Source of the DNA: Cryobacterium levicorallinum
Lineage (GTDB): Bacteria; Actinomycetota; Actinomycetes; Actinomycetales; Microbacteriaceae
Assembly: GCF_004402405.1 (NCBI RefSeq)
Contig: NZ_SOFE01000001.1
Span: forward strand, 211,370 to 275,369
Direction of reading: 5' to 3'
Length of the DNA: 64,000 bases
Part shown: piece by piece, positions 8,324 through 17,496 of the stretch
How positions within the stretch are numbered: position 1 is the stretch's first letter
Layout of the letters: every line of letters starts with the position of its first letter
Notes under the pieces: model-generated
What the model was told of the DNA's origin: nothing
The model's database searches: none
Seen by the model: the letters and a program-made list of their open reading frames with translations, nothing else
Translations under genes and position numbers: made by a program

Positions 8324-9840
8324 AGCGCGCCCTCCATCTCCGGAGCGTGCTCGCCGGCCATCATGAGGCCGAGCGTGGCGCGGGGGGTGTTGCCTGGCAC
8401 GATTCCAACGATCTCTCCTCGATACATCACCGCGATGCGGTCTGCGAGAGCGACGACCTCGTCGAGCTCGGTGGATACCACGATGACCGGAATTCCGGAG
8501 TCGCGAGTTTCGATAATGCGGGTGTGCACGAATTCGATCGAACCCACGTCAAGACCGCGGGTCGGCTGGGCCGCAACGAACAAACGCAGATCACGGCTCA
8601 GTTCACGAGCGAGCACGACCTTCTGCTGGTTACCACCCGAGAGCCGTCCGGCCTCCATATCGCTGCCCTGCGATCGAATGTCGAACTCCGCAATTTTCTC
8701 GGCGGCGAACCTCGCTCGAAACCCCAGCTGCAGGTTGCCCGCCTTCACGAACGGCGCTCCGGAGCTGCGGTCGAGCATGAGATTCTCGGCGATGCTGAAG
8801 TCGGCGATGAGGCCGTCTTCGGTGCGGTCTTCGGGCACGAAACCGACTCCGGAATCGAGGATGTGCCGCACGCTGTAGCCGCGCAACGGCTTGCCGTCGA
8901 GTTGGATCGACCCGGTGACGTGCTGCTGTAGTCCAAGCAGCGCTTCGGTGAGTTCGGTTTGGCCGTTGCCTTGGACGCCGGCGATGGCAAGTACTTCACC
9001 AGCCTGGACGTCGAAGCTCACGTTGTTGACGACGATCTGGTTGCGGGCATCGATCACCGAGAGGTTTTTCACCGACAGGGCGGTTCCACGCAACTCTGGC
9101 GCGTTCTTGTGTACGGTCAACTCGACAGCGCGCCCGACCATGAGCGAGGCCAACTCCGCGTTAGTCGCGGCCGGCGACGCCTCACCGACGACGGTTCCCA
9201 AGCGGATGACCGTGATACGGTCCGCGACGGCGCGCACCTCCCGCAGTTTGTGCGTGATGAACACGATCGAGGTGCCAGACTCGGCGAGCTGGCGCATGAT
9301 GGTCATGAGCTCATCGGTCTCCTGCGGGGTGAGCACCGCCGTCGGTTCGTCGAACACCAGCACCTTGGCGTCCTGGGACAGTGCCTTGATGATCTCGACG
9401 CGCTGCTGCACGCCGACCGGCAGGTCTTCAATGACGGCATCCGGGTCGATGTCGAAGCCGAACCGGTCAGAGATCTCCCGCACCTTGGCTCGGGCCGCAC
9501 TGAGGTCGAGGCGGCCGCCGAAGGTGGTCTGTTCGTGGCCGAGAACGACATTCTCAGCAACGGTGAACACCGGAACGAGCATGAAATGCTGGTGCACCAT
9601 ACCGATCCCGGCTTTCATGGCGTCGCCCGGCCCGGCGAATTTCTGCACCACGTTATCGAGCAGGACCTCGCCCTCTTCGGCGACGTACAGGCCATACAGC
9701 ACGTTCATGAGCGTGGACTTACCAGCGCCGTTCTCGCCCAGGAGGGCATGAATTTCACCCGACTCGACGACGAGCGAAATGTTGTTGTTGGCGACCAGCG
9801 CACCAAAGCGCTTTGTGATGCCTCGAAGTTCGAGCTTCAT
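8320..9840 (-). CDS. ABC transporter ATP-binding protein, two cassettes (NupO-like)
   Basis: 506 residues with two nucleotide-binding domains in tandem. The first has Walker A GENGAGKST (residues 35-43), LPVGVQQRVEIIKAL as a degenerate signature and VFDEPTAVLT as Walker B. The second, from about 255, has a degenerate Walker A (GVQGNGQTE), an intact LSGGNQQKVVLAREL signature and AAQPTRGLD in place of a normal Walker B. This asymmetry is usual in the RbsA/NupO/BmpB group. It energises the two permeases encoded downstream. Confidence 0.92.
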   Translation of the reverse strand: MKLELRGITKRFGALVANNNISLVVESGEIHALLGENGAGKSTLMNVLYGLYVAEEGEVLLDNVVQKFAGPGDAMKAGIGMVHQHFMLVPVFTVAENVVLGHEQTTFGGRLDLSAARAKVREISDRFGFDIDPDAVIEDLPVGVQQRVEIIKALSQDAKVLVFDEPTAVLTPQETDELMTIMRQLAESGTSIVFITHKLREVRAVADRITVIRLGTVVGEASPAATNAELASLMVGRAVELTVHKNAPELRGTALSVKNLSVIDARNQIVVNNVSFDVQAGEVLAIAGVQGNGQTELTEALLGLQQHVTGSIQLDGKPLRGYSVRHILDSGVGFVPEDRTEDGLIADFSIAENLMLDRSSGAPFVKAGNLQLGFRARFAAEKIAEFDIRSQGSDMEAGRLSGGNQQKVVLARELSRDLRLFVAAQPTRGLDVGSIEFVHTRIIETRDSGIPVIVVSTELDEVVALADRIAVMYRGEIVGIVPGNTPRATLGLMMAGEHAPEMEGAL

Positions 9841-9896
9841 TGATCCTGAATTCCTGGGTCGAGCGCGACGGGGGAAAAGCGCGGGGGAACTGAAAT

Positions 9897-9922
9897 GGGG
9901 AGGCCGACAATCCGGCCTCCCC
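9897..9922 (-). terminator. intercistronic hairpin between the BMP lipoprotein and ATPase genes
   Basis: A 10-bp perfect stem (9897-9906 with 9913-9922) closes a 6-nt loop just after the stop of the BMP gene at 9939. On the transcribed minus strand it is followed by ATTTCAG rather than a clear U-tract, so it is better read as an attenuator or 3'-end stabiliser. This would let the binding protein be made in excess over the transporter, as is common for solute-binding protein operons. Confidence 0.5.
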
Positions 9923-9938
9923 AGGTCACTACAGCGTA

Positions 9939-11045
9939 TTACTGCTTCGGCGAGGAAGGCGATTCGACCGTGATCGAACCGTCGATGATTCCTGCTCTGA
10001 TGGCGTCGAGCTCGTCGGCCAGGGTCGCGGGGACCTTGGATTCGAAGTCGTGGAACGAGGCAATGCCCACGCCGTCGTTGTCCAGAGTTCCGATGTACGG
10101 GGTGGCGTCGAAGGTGTCGTCGGCCGCGCCGGAAACGACGTCGAAGACGCTGACCTTGATCCCCTTGAGGATGCTGGTGAGGAACAGGCTCTTGTTCGTC
10201 GCGTCGGTCTCATAGAGGTCAGCGTCAACGCCCAACATGGCGATGTCCTTGCCCGAGCTCTTGATCGCTTCAATCGCGCTCAAAAAGATCGGTCCACCAA
10301 CGGGCAGCAGCACGTCGGCATTCTGGTCGATGAGGCCTTGCGCATTGGCAAGCGATTCGACGCCGGCGGCGAAGCCACCCGTGAAAGAACCGGTCTGCGA
10401 GGCGACGTCCCAGCCGATGGTCTTGACGGAGGTGCCGTTCTGCTCGTTGTAGTACGCAACGCCGTCAGCGAAGCCATCCATGAAGATGGTGACGGTCGGA
10501 AATTGCATTCCGCCGTAGGTTCCAACGACGCCGGTCTTGCTGTAGCCGGCTGCCGCATAGCCGGCCATGAAGGCGGCCGGGGCGGTGTCGAAGATGATCG
10601 GCTTGATGTTCGGGGCGTCGACCTTGCCGTCGAAGTCGAGGTCGGCATCATTGTCAATGATGGCGAAGTTGACTTCGGGGTTAGCCAAGGCAGACTCAAC
10701 GGTCGCCGCGGCGAGGTTGAATCCGACGGTCACGATGAGGTTGCAGCCCTGGTCGACAAGGTTCTGCACGTTGGACTGGTAGTCGGTCTCGGACGTTGAC
10801 TCCACGGTTTTCGGCGTCACACTGAGTTCGGCCGCAGCCTCAGTGAGGCCCTCGAAGCCGAGCTGGTTGAACGACTTGTCGTCGAATCCACCGGCGTCCG
10901 ACACCATGCAGGGCAGAAAGTCGCTCGCGGCGGCGGAGCTGGTGTCGTCGGTCGTTGCGGGTGCCTGAGCACAAGCGGCGAGCATCGCCACGGTACCGAA
11001 CATTGCAAGACCGGCAAGTACGGTCTTACGGGTCGAAATTGTCAA
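9939..11045 (-). CDS. BMP-family substrate-binding lipoprotein (proximal copy)
   Basis: 368-residue exported lipoprotein. A lysine/arginine N-terminus and hydrophobic stretch end in the lipobox MLAAC (C25), followed by a Thr/Ser/Ala linker. The mature part has SDAGGFDDKSFNQLGFEGL, the purine/nucleoside-binding BMP (PnrA/Med-like) signature, and INVDQGC/ILPVGGP-type segments. It should capture nucleosides outside the membrane for the NupOPQ-like importer. The start codon is probably TTG at 11045, since GGAGG lies about 5 nt upstream and no ATG is available in that spot. Confidence 0.88.
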   Translation of the reverse strand: MTISTRKTVLAGLAMFGTVAMLAACAQAPATTDDTSSAAASDFLPCMVSDAGGFDDKSFNQLGFEGLTEAAAELSVTPKTVESTSETDYQSNVQNLVDQGCNLIVTVGFNLAAATVESALANPEVNFAIIDNDADLDFDGKVDAPNIKPIIFDTAPAAFMAGYAAAGYSKTGVVGTYGGMQFPTVTIFMDGFADGVAYYNEQNGTSVKTIGWDVASQTGSFTGGFAAGVESLANAQGLIDQNADVLLPVGGPIFLSAIEAIKSSGKDIAMLGVDADLYETDATNKSLFLTSILKGIKVSVFDVVSGAADDTFDATPYIGTLDNDGVGIASFHDFESKVPATLADELDAIRAGIIDGSITVESPSSPKQ

Positions 11046-11072
11046 GATGACCTCCAGGGTGCTGCCCAGCGA

Positions 11073-11095
11073 GATCGCACGGGCGTGGTGCGATC
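11073..11095. repeat. inverted repeat in the leader of the BMP lipoprotein gene
   Basis: GATCGCAC at 11073-11080 is repeated inverted at 11088-11095 with a 7-nt spacer, 28 nt upstream of the TTG start of the proximal BMP gene. It could be an operator or a leader hairpin. The 141-nt space between the two BMP genes also contains TTGGTAACG and TTGGGTAACG on the minus strand, so a separate promoter here is possible. Confidence 0.35.
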
Positions 11096-11186
11096 CACGT
11101 TACCCAATGAGACGCTGCGCAGATGAGCATTGTGCGTGCGCGACCGAGTCGTTACCAAGCCGCGACATTGGCGAAACAAATTTTCC

Positions 11187-12248
11187 CTATTGGGGTGAAC
11201 TGGGGCCGGTCACTGTGATGATCCCCGCTATAATCGCGGCACGAATCTGTTCGAGTTCGTCCACCAATTCGGCTGAGACCAGGGCGGACTGATCGTGGAA
11301 ATCGGCGATCTCGACGCCGCCGTTCTTGAGCGTGCCGACGAAGGCCTCGTTGTCAAAGCTGCCCTCGAGGTCAGCCCCGATCGTCTCGACGACCGCCGCT
11401 GACGTGTTTTTCAGCACGCTGGTGAGCACGACCGACTGAAACTGGGCCGGCAGGGTGACATACCCGTCGCTGTCGACCCAGATGATCGATACGCCCGGGT
11501 TCTCGATGGCAGCGGCCGCCGCGCCCTGGCCGACCTGACCGGCCACCGGCAGAATGATGTCCGCGCCCTGATCGATCAGCGTCTGGGTCAACGACTTGCC
11601 CTTGTTCACGTCCTCAAAGTCGCCGGTGAAGGAGCCGTCCTGGGTGTCCTTGTTCCAGCCGAGTACCTCAACCGTCGTCTCGTGCTTGTCGTTGTACATG
11701 GCTACACCATCGACGAAACCGTCCATGAACAGCGTGACCGGTGGCTGGTTGCCGCCGCCGAATGTTCCAACCTTGCCGGTTTTGGTGACGCCGGCCGCGA
11801 GGTACCCGGCTAGGAACGAGGCCTGGGCGGTATCAAACACGATCGGCTTCACGTTCGGCGCGTCAACGAACTCGTCAACGATCGCAAAGTGCACGTCGGG
11901 ATTTTTGGTGGCTTCGGCGAGGGTCGCATCGGCGAGCTCGAAACCGACGGTGAGCACGAACTGGCATCCGGTCGCTACGGCCTGGCTCACGTTCGGTGCG
12001 AGGTCGGTCTCCGCCGTCGACACGATCGCGTCGGTGTCAATGTTGTACTTCGTCGCCGCTTCCTGCAGCCCCTCCCAGGTGGACTGGTTGAAGGAGCGGT
12101 CGTCGAGACCGCCCGAGTTTGTGACCATGCGCGCGCAGTACTCCGGCTCCGTCACATCCGGTGTCGCGGTCGGTGTCGGTGCGGGCGCGCAGCCGACCAG
12201 CAGCACAGCGGATGACACGAGGGCAAAAACGGCAATCAAGCGGCGCAT
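11187..12248 (-). CDS. BMP-family substrate-binding lipoprotein (distal copy)
   Basis: About 353 residues from the ATG at 12248, chosen because GAGGAA lies 6-7 nt upstream and the signal peptide MRRLIAVFALVSSAVLLVGC then ends in a lipobox cysteine (C20). A frame opening at 12266 adds only six residues and has no ribosome site. TNSGGLDDRSFNQSTWEGL marks the BMP family. It is clearly paralogous to the next gene in the same operon order but diverged along its length, so the pair may bind different nucleosides and share one transporter. It is the first gene of the nucleoside cluster. Confidence 0.87.
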   Translation of the reverse strand: MRRLIAVFALVSSAVLLVGCAPAPTPTATPDVTEPEYCARMVTNSGGLDDRSFNQSTWEGLQEAATKYNIDTDAIVSTAETDLAPNVSQAVATGCQFVLTVGFELADATLAEATKNPDVHFAIVDEFVDAPNVKPIVFDTAQASFLAGYLAAGVTKTGKVGTFGGGNQPPVTLFMDGFVDGVAMYNDKHETTVEVLGWNKDTQDGSFTGDFEDVNKGKSLTQTLIDQGADIILPVAGQVGQGAAAAAIENPGVSIIWVDSDGYVTLPAQFQSVVLTSVLKNTSAAVVETIGADLEGSFDNEAFVGTLKNGGVEIADFHDQSALVSAELVDELEQIRAAIIAGIITVTGPSSPQ

Positions 12249-12292
12249 AGACACTTCCTCTAGCATGAACTGGAATTCTAGTCAGGTTGGGC

Positions 12293-13414
12293 CTAGAGCA
12301 CGTCGCTCGAACCCGACAGCTTGAGCGCGTCGACGACCGCCTTGACCTTCTGGGCATTGGCACTCGTCGTCACCAGCAGGGCGTCGGGGGTGTCGACGAC
12401 GACGATGTCCTCGACGCCGATCAGCGCGATCATGCGCCCGGTGTGGCTGACCACGATGCCGCTCGACGAGTCGGCGAGCACCCGGGCACCCTCACCCAGG
12501 ATGGCGAGGTTGGCTTTGCGTCCGCCGGAGTGCAGCTTGGCGATCGAGGCGAAGTCGCCCACGTCGTCCCAGTCGAACTGGCCGGGAATGACGACGAGTT
12601 TGCCGGCGGCGGCGGCGGGTTCGGCCACCGAGTAGTCGATGGCGATCTTCTTCAGGCGTGGCCAGACCTGGTCGACGACGGCGCCGCGGGCCGGTGTGTC
12701 CCAGGCCTCGGCGAGTTGTATGAGGCCGGCGTGCAGTTCCGGCTCTGCCGCTTCGATTTCCGCGAGCAACCGGTCGGCGCGGGCAATGAAGATGCCGGCG
12801 TTCCAGAGGTAGTTGCCGTCGGCGAGATAGCCTTCGGCGATATAGGGGCTGGGCTTCTCCACGAAGGAGTCGACGGCGAGAGCGGTCGACGCACCTTCAA
12901 TATCGAGCGAGGCTGCGCTCTTGATATAGCCGAAGCCGATTGCAGCCTCGGTCGGCTGAATGCCGATGGTGACGATGTAACCGGCGTCCGCCGCGGCGAC
13001 AGCCTCGGTCACAGCCGACCGGAACTGGGCATCGCCCTTGATGACGTGGTCAGCCGGAAACGACCCGATGATGACGCCGGGTTCGCGCAGCTGCAAAATC
13101 GCGGCCGCGAGGCCGATCGCAGCGGTCGAGTCGCGCGGTTCGCTCTCCAGCACAACATTCGGGTCGGTCAGTTCGGGCAGCTGCAGCTCGACGGCGGCGC
13201 GGTGGGCGCGCCCGGTGACGACCATGATGCGCTGCTCCGTGGAGAGCGGAACGAGGCGATCCCAGGTATCGCGCAGCAGGGTATGACCGGAACCGGTGAG
13301 GTCATGCAGAAATTTCGGGGCATCCGCTCGTGACAGCGGCCAAAGCCGGGAACCGATGCCGCCGGCGGGGATCACGCTGTACAGGCGATCGAGGGGCTCA
13401 CTGGACGTAATCAT
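12293..13414 (-). CDS. manC: mannose-1-phosphate guanylyltransferase
   Basis: 373-residue nucleotidyltransferase making GDP-mannose from mannose-1-phosphate and GTP. The N-terminal IPAGGIGSRLWPLSRADAPK carries the GGxGxRLxPLS...PK activation loop and binding lysine, and FVEKPSPYIAEGYLADG is the conserved mid-protein FVEKP motif. There is no C-terminal isomerase domain, so it is the monofunctional actinobacterial type. It ends 45 nt downstream of the BMP start and is divergent from a GDP-mannose-using glycosyltransferase, forming a mannosylation pair. Confidence 0.92.
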   Translation of the reverse strand: MITSSEPLDRLYSVIPAGGIGSRLWPLSRADAPKFLHDLTGSGHTLLRDTWDRLVPLSTEQRIMVVTGRAHRAAVELQLPELTDPNVVLESEPRDSTAAIGLAAAILQLREPGVIIGSFPADHVIKGDAQFRSAVTEAVAAADAGYIVTIGIQPTEAAIGFGYIKSAASLDIEGASTALAVDSFVEKPSPYIAEGYLADGNYLWNAGIFIARADRLLAEIEAAEPELHAGLIQLAEAWDTPARGAVVDQVWPRLKKIAIDYSVAEPAAAAGKLVVIPGQFDWDDVGDFASIAKLHSGGRKANLAILGEGARVLADSSSGIVVSHTGRMIALIGVEDIVVVDTPDALLVTTSANAQKVKAVVDALKLSGSSDVL

Positions 13415-13496
13415 CGCCCCAGACTATCGCTGAGGTCGCTACGACTGTTCACCCACCGGCCACCCGACGGCAACGCCCGCGGCCTACTTTCGAACC

Positions 13497-14669
13497 ATGC
13501 GGATCGCAGTCATCAGCGAAAGTTTCCTCCCCACCATCAGCGGGGTGACCACGAGCGTCTGCAAGGTGCTCGAGCACCTCGCGGCCACCGGGCACGAGGC
13601 TATGGTGATCGCACCCTACGGCGCCCCGGCGGAATACGCGGGCTTTCCCGTGCACACCGTTTCAGCGCTCAACTACCGCCAGTTTCCGGTCGGTATCCCC
13701 AGTCCCCAGGTGCAGAAACTGCTCGCCGATTTTCGGCCGGACGTGCTGCACGCGGCCTCCCCCTTTCTGCTCGGAGCACAGGGCATCAGCGCCGCGAATC
13801 GGCTCGACATTCCCTCGGTCGCGATTTTTCAAACGGATGTCGCCGGTTACGCCCACCGCAATCACCTCGGCCCGGCCACCGCGCTCGCCTGGCGCTTCGT
13901 GAAGTGGGTGCACGAGGGCGCCACTCGAACTTTGGTGCCGTCGTCGTCGTCGATGGCCGCCCTGCTGCGGCTCGGCGTACCACGCCTGGCGATGTGGACC
14001 CGTGGCGTTGACCTCAACGGGTTCCACCCGAACGTCAAGAACGACCCGGCCGTCGCGGCGCTGCGCGAACGCATTTCGCCAACGCCCCCCATCGGCGCAC
14101 GGCGCGACGTGATCGTCGGCTACGTCGGTCGGATGGCTCCGGAGAAACAGGTCGAGCGGTTGCGCGCCCTGCGCGGGCTGCCGGGCATCCGTTTGGCGCT
14201 GGTCGGTGACGGGCCGAGCGTACCGTCTATAGGTCGAGCGCTGGCCGGCATGTCCGTGACCTGGCTGGGCCGGCTCTCGGGCGCAGAGCTGGCCGTTGCC
14301 TACGCGAGCTTCGACCTGTTCGTGCATGCCGGTACCGAAGAGACCTTCGGGCAAACCATCCAAGAGGCCCACGCCGCCGGGCTGCCGGTGGTCGCGCCCT
14401 ACGCCGGTGGGCCGATCGACCTGGTCGCCCACGGAGAAAACGGCTACCTGTTTCGGCCGGACGACGACCGGGACCTGAGACACTGGGTATCTCAGCTGGT
14501 CGGCGACCCGGCGCTGCGGGCGCGCATGGGGGAAGCCGGGCGCCGCGCCGTGCTCGGACGCTCCTGGCCGACGGTCTGCGCGGACCTGGTCGATTACTAC
14601 GAACAAGCCATTGACGAGCGTCGTGCGGTGCGGGCCCACACGCATGTACCCCCGTCTATGCAGCGTTAG
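13497..14669 (+). CDS. mgtA: GDP-mannose-dependent alpha-mannosyltransferase (GT4)
   Basis: 390-residue GT-B glycosyltransferase. The acceptor domain starts RIAVISESFLPTISGVTTSV. The donor domain has YVGRMAPEKQVERL and the GT4 EX7E element within GTEETFGQTIQEAHAAGLPV. Closest in pattern to MgtA/PimB-type enzymes that add mannose to glucuronosyl-diacylglycerol or phosphatidylinositol mannosides on the inner membrane face. It is divergent from manC, 82 nt apart, which supplies the donor. The exact acceptor is not determinable here. Confidence 0.8.
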   Translation: MRIAVISESFLPTISGVTTSVCKVLEHLAATGHEAMVIAPYGAPAEYAGFPVHTVSALNYRQFPVGIPSPQVQKLLADFRPDVLHAASPFLLGAQGISAANRLDIPSVAIFQTDVAGYAHRNHLGPATALAWRFVKWVHEGATRTLVPSSSSMAALLRLGVPRLAMWTRGVDLNGFHPNVKNDPAVAALRERISPTPPIGARRDVIVGYVGRMAPEKQVERLRALRGLPGIRLALVGDGPSVPSIGRALAGMSVTWLGRLSGAELAVAYASFDLFVHAGTEETFGQTIQEAHAAGLPVVAPYAGGPIDLVAHGENGYLFRPDDDRDLRHWVSQLVGDPALRARMGEAGRRAVLGRSWPTVCADLVDYYEQAIDERRAVRAHTHVPPSMQR

Positions 14670-14679
14670 GGTAACCTAA
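14661..14679. promoter_or_regulatory. DtxR/IdeR-like iron box upstream of sdhCDAB
   Basis: The palindromic core TTAGGGTAACCTAA (14666-14679) matches 13 of 14 positions of the right part of the DtxR/IdeR consensus, and the 19-mer matches about 15 of 19. It straddles the stop codon of the mannosyltransferase gene, about 100 nt before sdhC. Succinate dehydrogenase is iron-rich and is under iron control in other actinobacteria, so a functional site is plausible. Binding is an inference. Confidence 0.5.
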
Positions 14680-14779
14680 CCGGCACGATGTGGCGGCGCA
14701 CTTGTAGACTAACGCTATGTGCTCACAGCACATTCTCGGTCTCACTAAAGAGCCATAATTCAGCCAGGGAGGGTTGTTC

Positions 14780-15193
14780 ATGCCACAGAAGGCAGGAACC
14801 CTAGATTCTCAGCAGAAGACGACATCACGTCGCCCCGCCGGCACCCTGTATCGGGGTAACACGGGCATGTGGTCTTGGGTCTTACACCGCATCACCGGTG
14901 TCGCGATCTTCTTCTTTCTGCTCGTCCATATTCTCGACACGGCACTCGTGCGGGTCAGCCCCGAAGCGTACAACGCGGTCATCGGGCAGTACCAGACGCC
15001 GATCATGGGTCTCGGTGAGGTCGCACTCGTCGGCGCCATCGTGTTCCACGCCTTCAACGGGCTGCGCATCATTCTGATCGACTTCTGGAACGCCAAGTAC
15101 CAGCGCGTACTGTTCTACGTCGTCATCGGCCTGTGGGTCGTCACCATGCTGGCCTTCGTGCCGCGCCACCTCATCAACGTGTTCAGCCACTAG
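14780..15193 (+). CDS. sdhC: succinate dehydrogenase cytochrome b556 subunit
   Basis: 137-residue membrane anchor subunit with three transmembrane helices. GNTGMWSWVLHRITGV holds the quinone-site Ser/Arg-type residues and a heme-region histidine, LLVHILDTAL follows, and FHAFNGLRIILID is the conserved second-helix histidine motif. ATG at 14780 is chosen because GGGAGGG ends 6 nt upstream; the in-frame TTG at 14774 would sit directly on the ribosome site. First gene of sdhCDAB, complex II of the respiratory chain and TCA cycle. Confidence 0.93.
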   Translation: MPQKAGTLDSQQKTTSRRPAGTLYRGNTGMWSWVLHRITGVAIFFFLLVHILDTALVRVSPEAYNAVIGQYQTPIMGLGEVALVGAIVFHAFNGLRIILIDFWNAKYQRVLFYVVIGLWVVTMLAFVPRHLINVFSH

Positions 15194-15205
15194 GGGGCGA
15201 TCGAC

Positions 15206-15658
15206 ATGACTTCAACAATCGAAGCTCCCCGCAGCCCGTACACCCGTTCTACCAGGAAGAGCGGCGTCAACTGGGAAAAGTGGGGCTGGATCTACATGCG
15301 CGTTTCCGGCGTCGTGCTGGTCGTGCTCATCTTCGGCCACCTGTTCGTCAACCTCATGATCGGTGAGGGCGTCAGCGCCCTGAACTTCGCGTTCGTCGCC
15401 GGTAAACTGACCAACCCGTTCTGGATGGTCTGGGACATCATCATGCTGTGGCTCGCCCTAATTCACGGCGGCAACGGCATGCGCACCCTCGTCAATGACT
15501 ACGCGACGTCACGGATCAGCCGCGGCATCCTGAAAGTCGCGATCCTGGTCAGTGTTGTTTCGCTGATCGTGCTGGGCACCCTCGTGGTGTTCACCTTCGA
15601 TCCCTGCCCCGCCGGTGCGCCTGCCGACCTCGTGGCCTCGTTCTGTAAGTCCCTATAG
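15206..15658 (+). CDS. sdhD: succinate dehydrogenase hydrophobic membrane anchor subunit
   Basis: 150-residue protein with three transmembrane helices. The N-terminal cytoplasmic segment [17 protein letters not shown] and the [15 protein letters not shown] motif contain the conserved arginine and histidine of the quinone/heme region. It starts 13 nt after sdhC with a GGGG-rich ribosome site and is followed at 18 nt by sdhA. With SdhC it anchors the catalytic SdhAB dimer. Confidence 0.92.
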   Translation: MTSTIEAPRSPYTRSTRKSGVNWEKWGWIYMRVSGVVLVVLIFGHLFVNLMIGEGVSALNFAFVAGKLTNPFWMVWDIIMLWLALIHGGNGMRTLVNDYATSRISRGILKVAILVSVVSLIVLGTLVVFTFDPCPAGAPADLVASFCKSL

Positions 15659-15675
15659 GAGCTGCACACAAAAAA

Positions 15676-17496
15676 ATGACATCCTCCACAGCACCCGCCG
15701 GCGCAAACCCGGAGTCCACCGTCGTAGACGGTGTGCACTACCACCAGCACGACATCGTCATTGTGGGAGCGGGTGGAGCTGGCATGCGCGCCGCCATCGA
15801 AGCCGGCCCCCATGCCAGCACGGCTGTCATCTCCAAGCTCTACCCGACGCGTTCGCACACCGGTGCGGCCCAGGGCGGCATGGCCGCGGCGCTGGCCAAC
15901 GTCGAGGAAGACAACTGGGAATGGCACACCTTCGACACGATCAAGGGTGGCGACTACCTGGTTGACCAGGATGCCGCCGAGATCCTGGCCAAGGAAGCCA
16001 TCGACGCGGTCATCGACCTCGAGAACATGGGCCTGCCGTTCAACCGCACCCCAGAGGGCAAGATCGACCAGCGGCGTTTCGGTGGCCACACCCGCGACCA
16101 CGGCAAGAGCCCGGTGCGCCGGGCCTGCTACGCCGCGGACCGCACCGGCCACATGATTCTGCAGACGCTGTACCAGAACTGCGTCAAGCGCGGCATCAAC
16201 TTCTTCAACGAGTACTACGTGCTGGACCTCGTCATGACCAACGTCGACGGCGTCGACCAGCCGTCGGCCGTGGTCGCCCTCGACCTGTCGAGCGGCGAGC
16301 TGCACGTGTTCCAGGGCAAGGCGTTCATTTTCGCCACCGGTGGTTTCGGAAAGATCTACAAAACCACCTCGAACGCCCACACCCTCACCGGTGACGGCGT
16401 CGGTATCGTCTGGCGCAAGGGCCTGCCGCTGGAGGACATGGAGTTCTTCCAGTTCCACCCGACCGGCCTGGCCGGGCTGGGCATCCTCCTTACCGAGGGC
16501 GCCCGCGGTGAGGGAGCAATCCTCCGCAACGCCTCCGGTGAACGCTTCATGGAACGCTACGCGCCGACCATCAAGGACCTCGCCCCGCGTGACATCGTCT
16601 CACGCTGTATGCTCAAGGAGGTCGCGGAGGGTCGCGGTGCCGGTCCGGAGAAGGACTACCTCTACCTGGATTGCACCCACCTCGGCAAGGAACTGCTCGA
16701 GACCAAGCTGCCCGACATCACCGAGTTCGCCCGCACGTACCTCGGCGTCGACCCGGTCACCGAGCCTGTCCCGGTCATGCCGACCGCGCACTACGCGATG
16801 GGCGGCATCCCGACCAATGTGAAGGCCGAAGTCTGGCGCAACAACGAGGTCGTCGTCCCCGGGCTGTACGCCGCCGGCGAATGCGCCTGCGTCTCGGTGC
16901 ACGGCTCCAACCGCCTCGGCACCAACTCGCTGCTAGACATCAACGTGTTCGGCAAGCGCGCCGGTATCAATGCGGTCGAGTATGTGAAGACGGCGTCATT
17001 CGTTCCGCTGCCGACAGACCCGGCCGGGGAAGTGCGCGAACTGCTGGAAGGCATCCGTTCATCGACCGGAACCGAACGCATCGCCGTGCTGCGCAAGATT
17101 CTGCAGGAGGAGATGGACAAGAAGGCTCAGGTGTTCCGCACCGACGAGTCCCTGGCCGAGGTCACCGAGACCATCCACCTGCTGCGTCAGCGCTACAAGA
17201 ACATCGGTGTGCAGGACAAGGGCCGCCGCTTCAATACCGACCTGCTCGAGGCCGTCGAACTCGGCTTTCTGCTCGACCTGGCCGAAGTTGTCGTCTATTC
17301 CGCCCGCAACCGCAAGGAAAGCCGCGGCGGCCACCAGCGTGAAGATTACCTCGTTCGCGATGACGAGAATTATCTGAAGCACACCATGGCGTACCTCAAG
17401 GGTGACGCGATGTCGGCGGACGCCGCCGACCACATCAAACTCGACTGGAAACCGGTTGTCATCACCCGTTACCAGCCGATGGAGAGGAAGTACTAG
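15676..17496 (+). CDS. sdhA: succinate dehydrogenase flavoprotein subunit
   Basis: 606-residue catalytic subunit oxidising succinate to fumarate. The dinucleotide-binding [12 protein letters not shown] lies at residues 29-40 and the covalent-FAD histidine H61 is in [28 protein letters not shown] and the active-site FHPTGLAG and AHYAMGGI segments follow. The C-terminal [13 protein letters not shown] is the helical capping region. It overlaps the GTG start of sdhB by one base (TAGTG). Full family length, no anomaly. Confidence 0.97.
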   Translation: MTSSTAPAGANPESTVVDGVHYHQHDIVIVGAGGAGMRAAIEAGPHASTAVISKLYPTRSHTGAAQGGMAAALANVEEDNWEWHTFDTIKGGDYLVDQDAAEILAKEAIDAVIDLENMGLPFNRTPEGKIDQRRFGGHTRDHGKSPVRRACYAADRTGHMILQTLYQNCVKRGINFFNEYYVLDLVMTNVDGVDQPSAVVALDLSSGELHVFQGKAFIFATGGFGKIYKTTSNAHTLTGDGVGIVWRKGLPLEDMEFFQFHPTGLAGLGILLTEGARGEGAILRNASGERFMERYAPTIKDLAPRDIVSRCMLKEVAEGRGAGPEKDYLYLDCTHLGKELLETKLPDITEFARTYLGVDPVTEPVPVMPTAHYAMGGIPTNVKAEVWRNNEVVVPGLYAAGECACVSVHGSNRLGTNSLLDINVFGKRAGINAVEYVKTASFVPLPTDPAGEVRELLEGIRSSTGTERIAVLRKILQEEMDKKAQVFRTDESLAEVTETIHLLRQRYKNIGVQDKGRRFNTDLLEAVELGFLLDLAEVVVYSARNRKESRGGHQREDYLVRDDENYLKHTMAYLKGDAMSADAADHIKLDWKPVVITRYQPMERKY

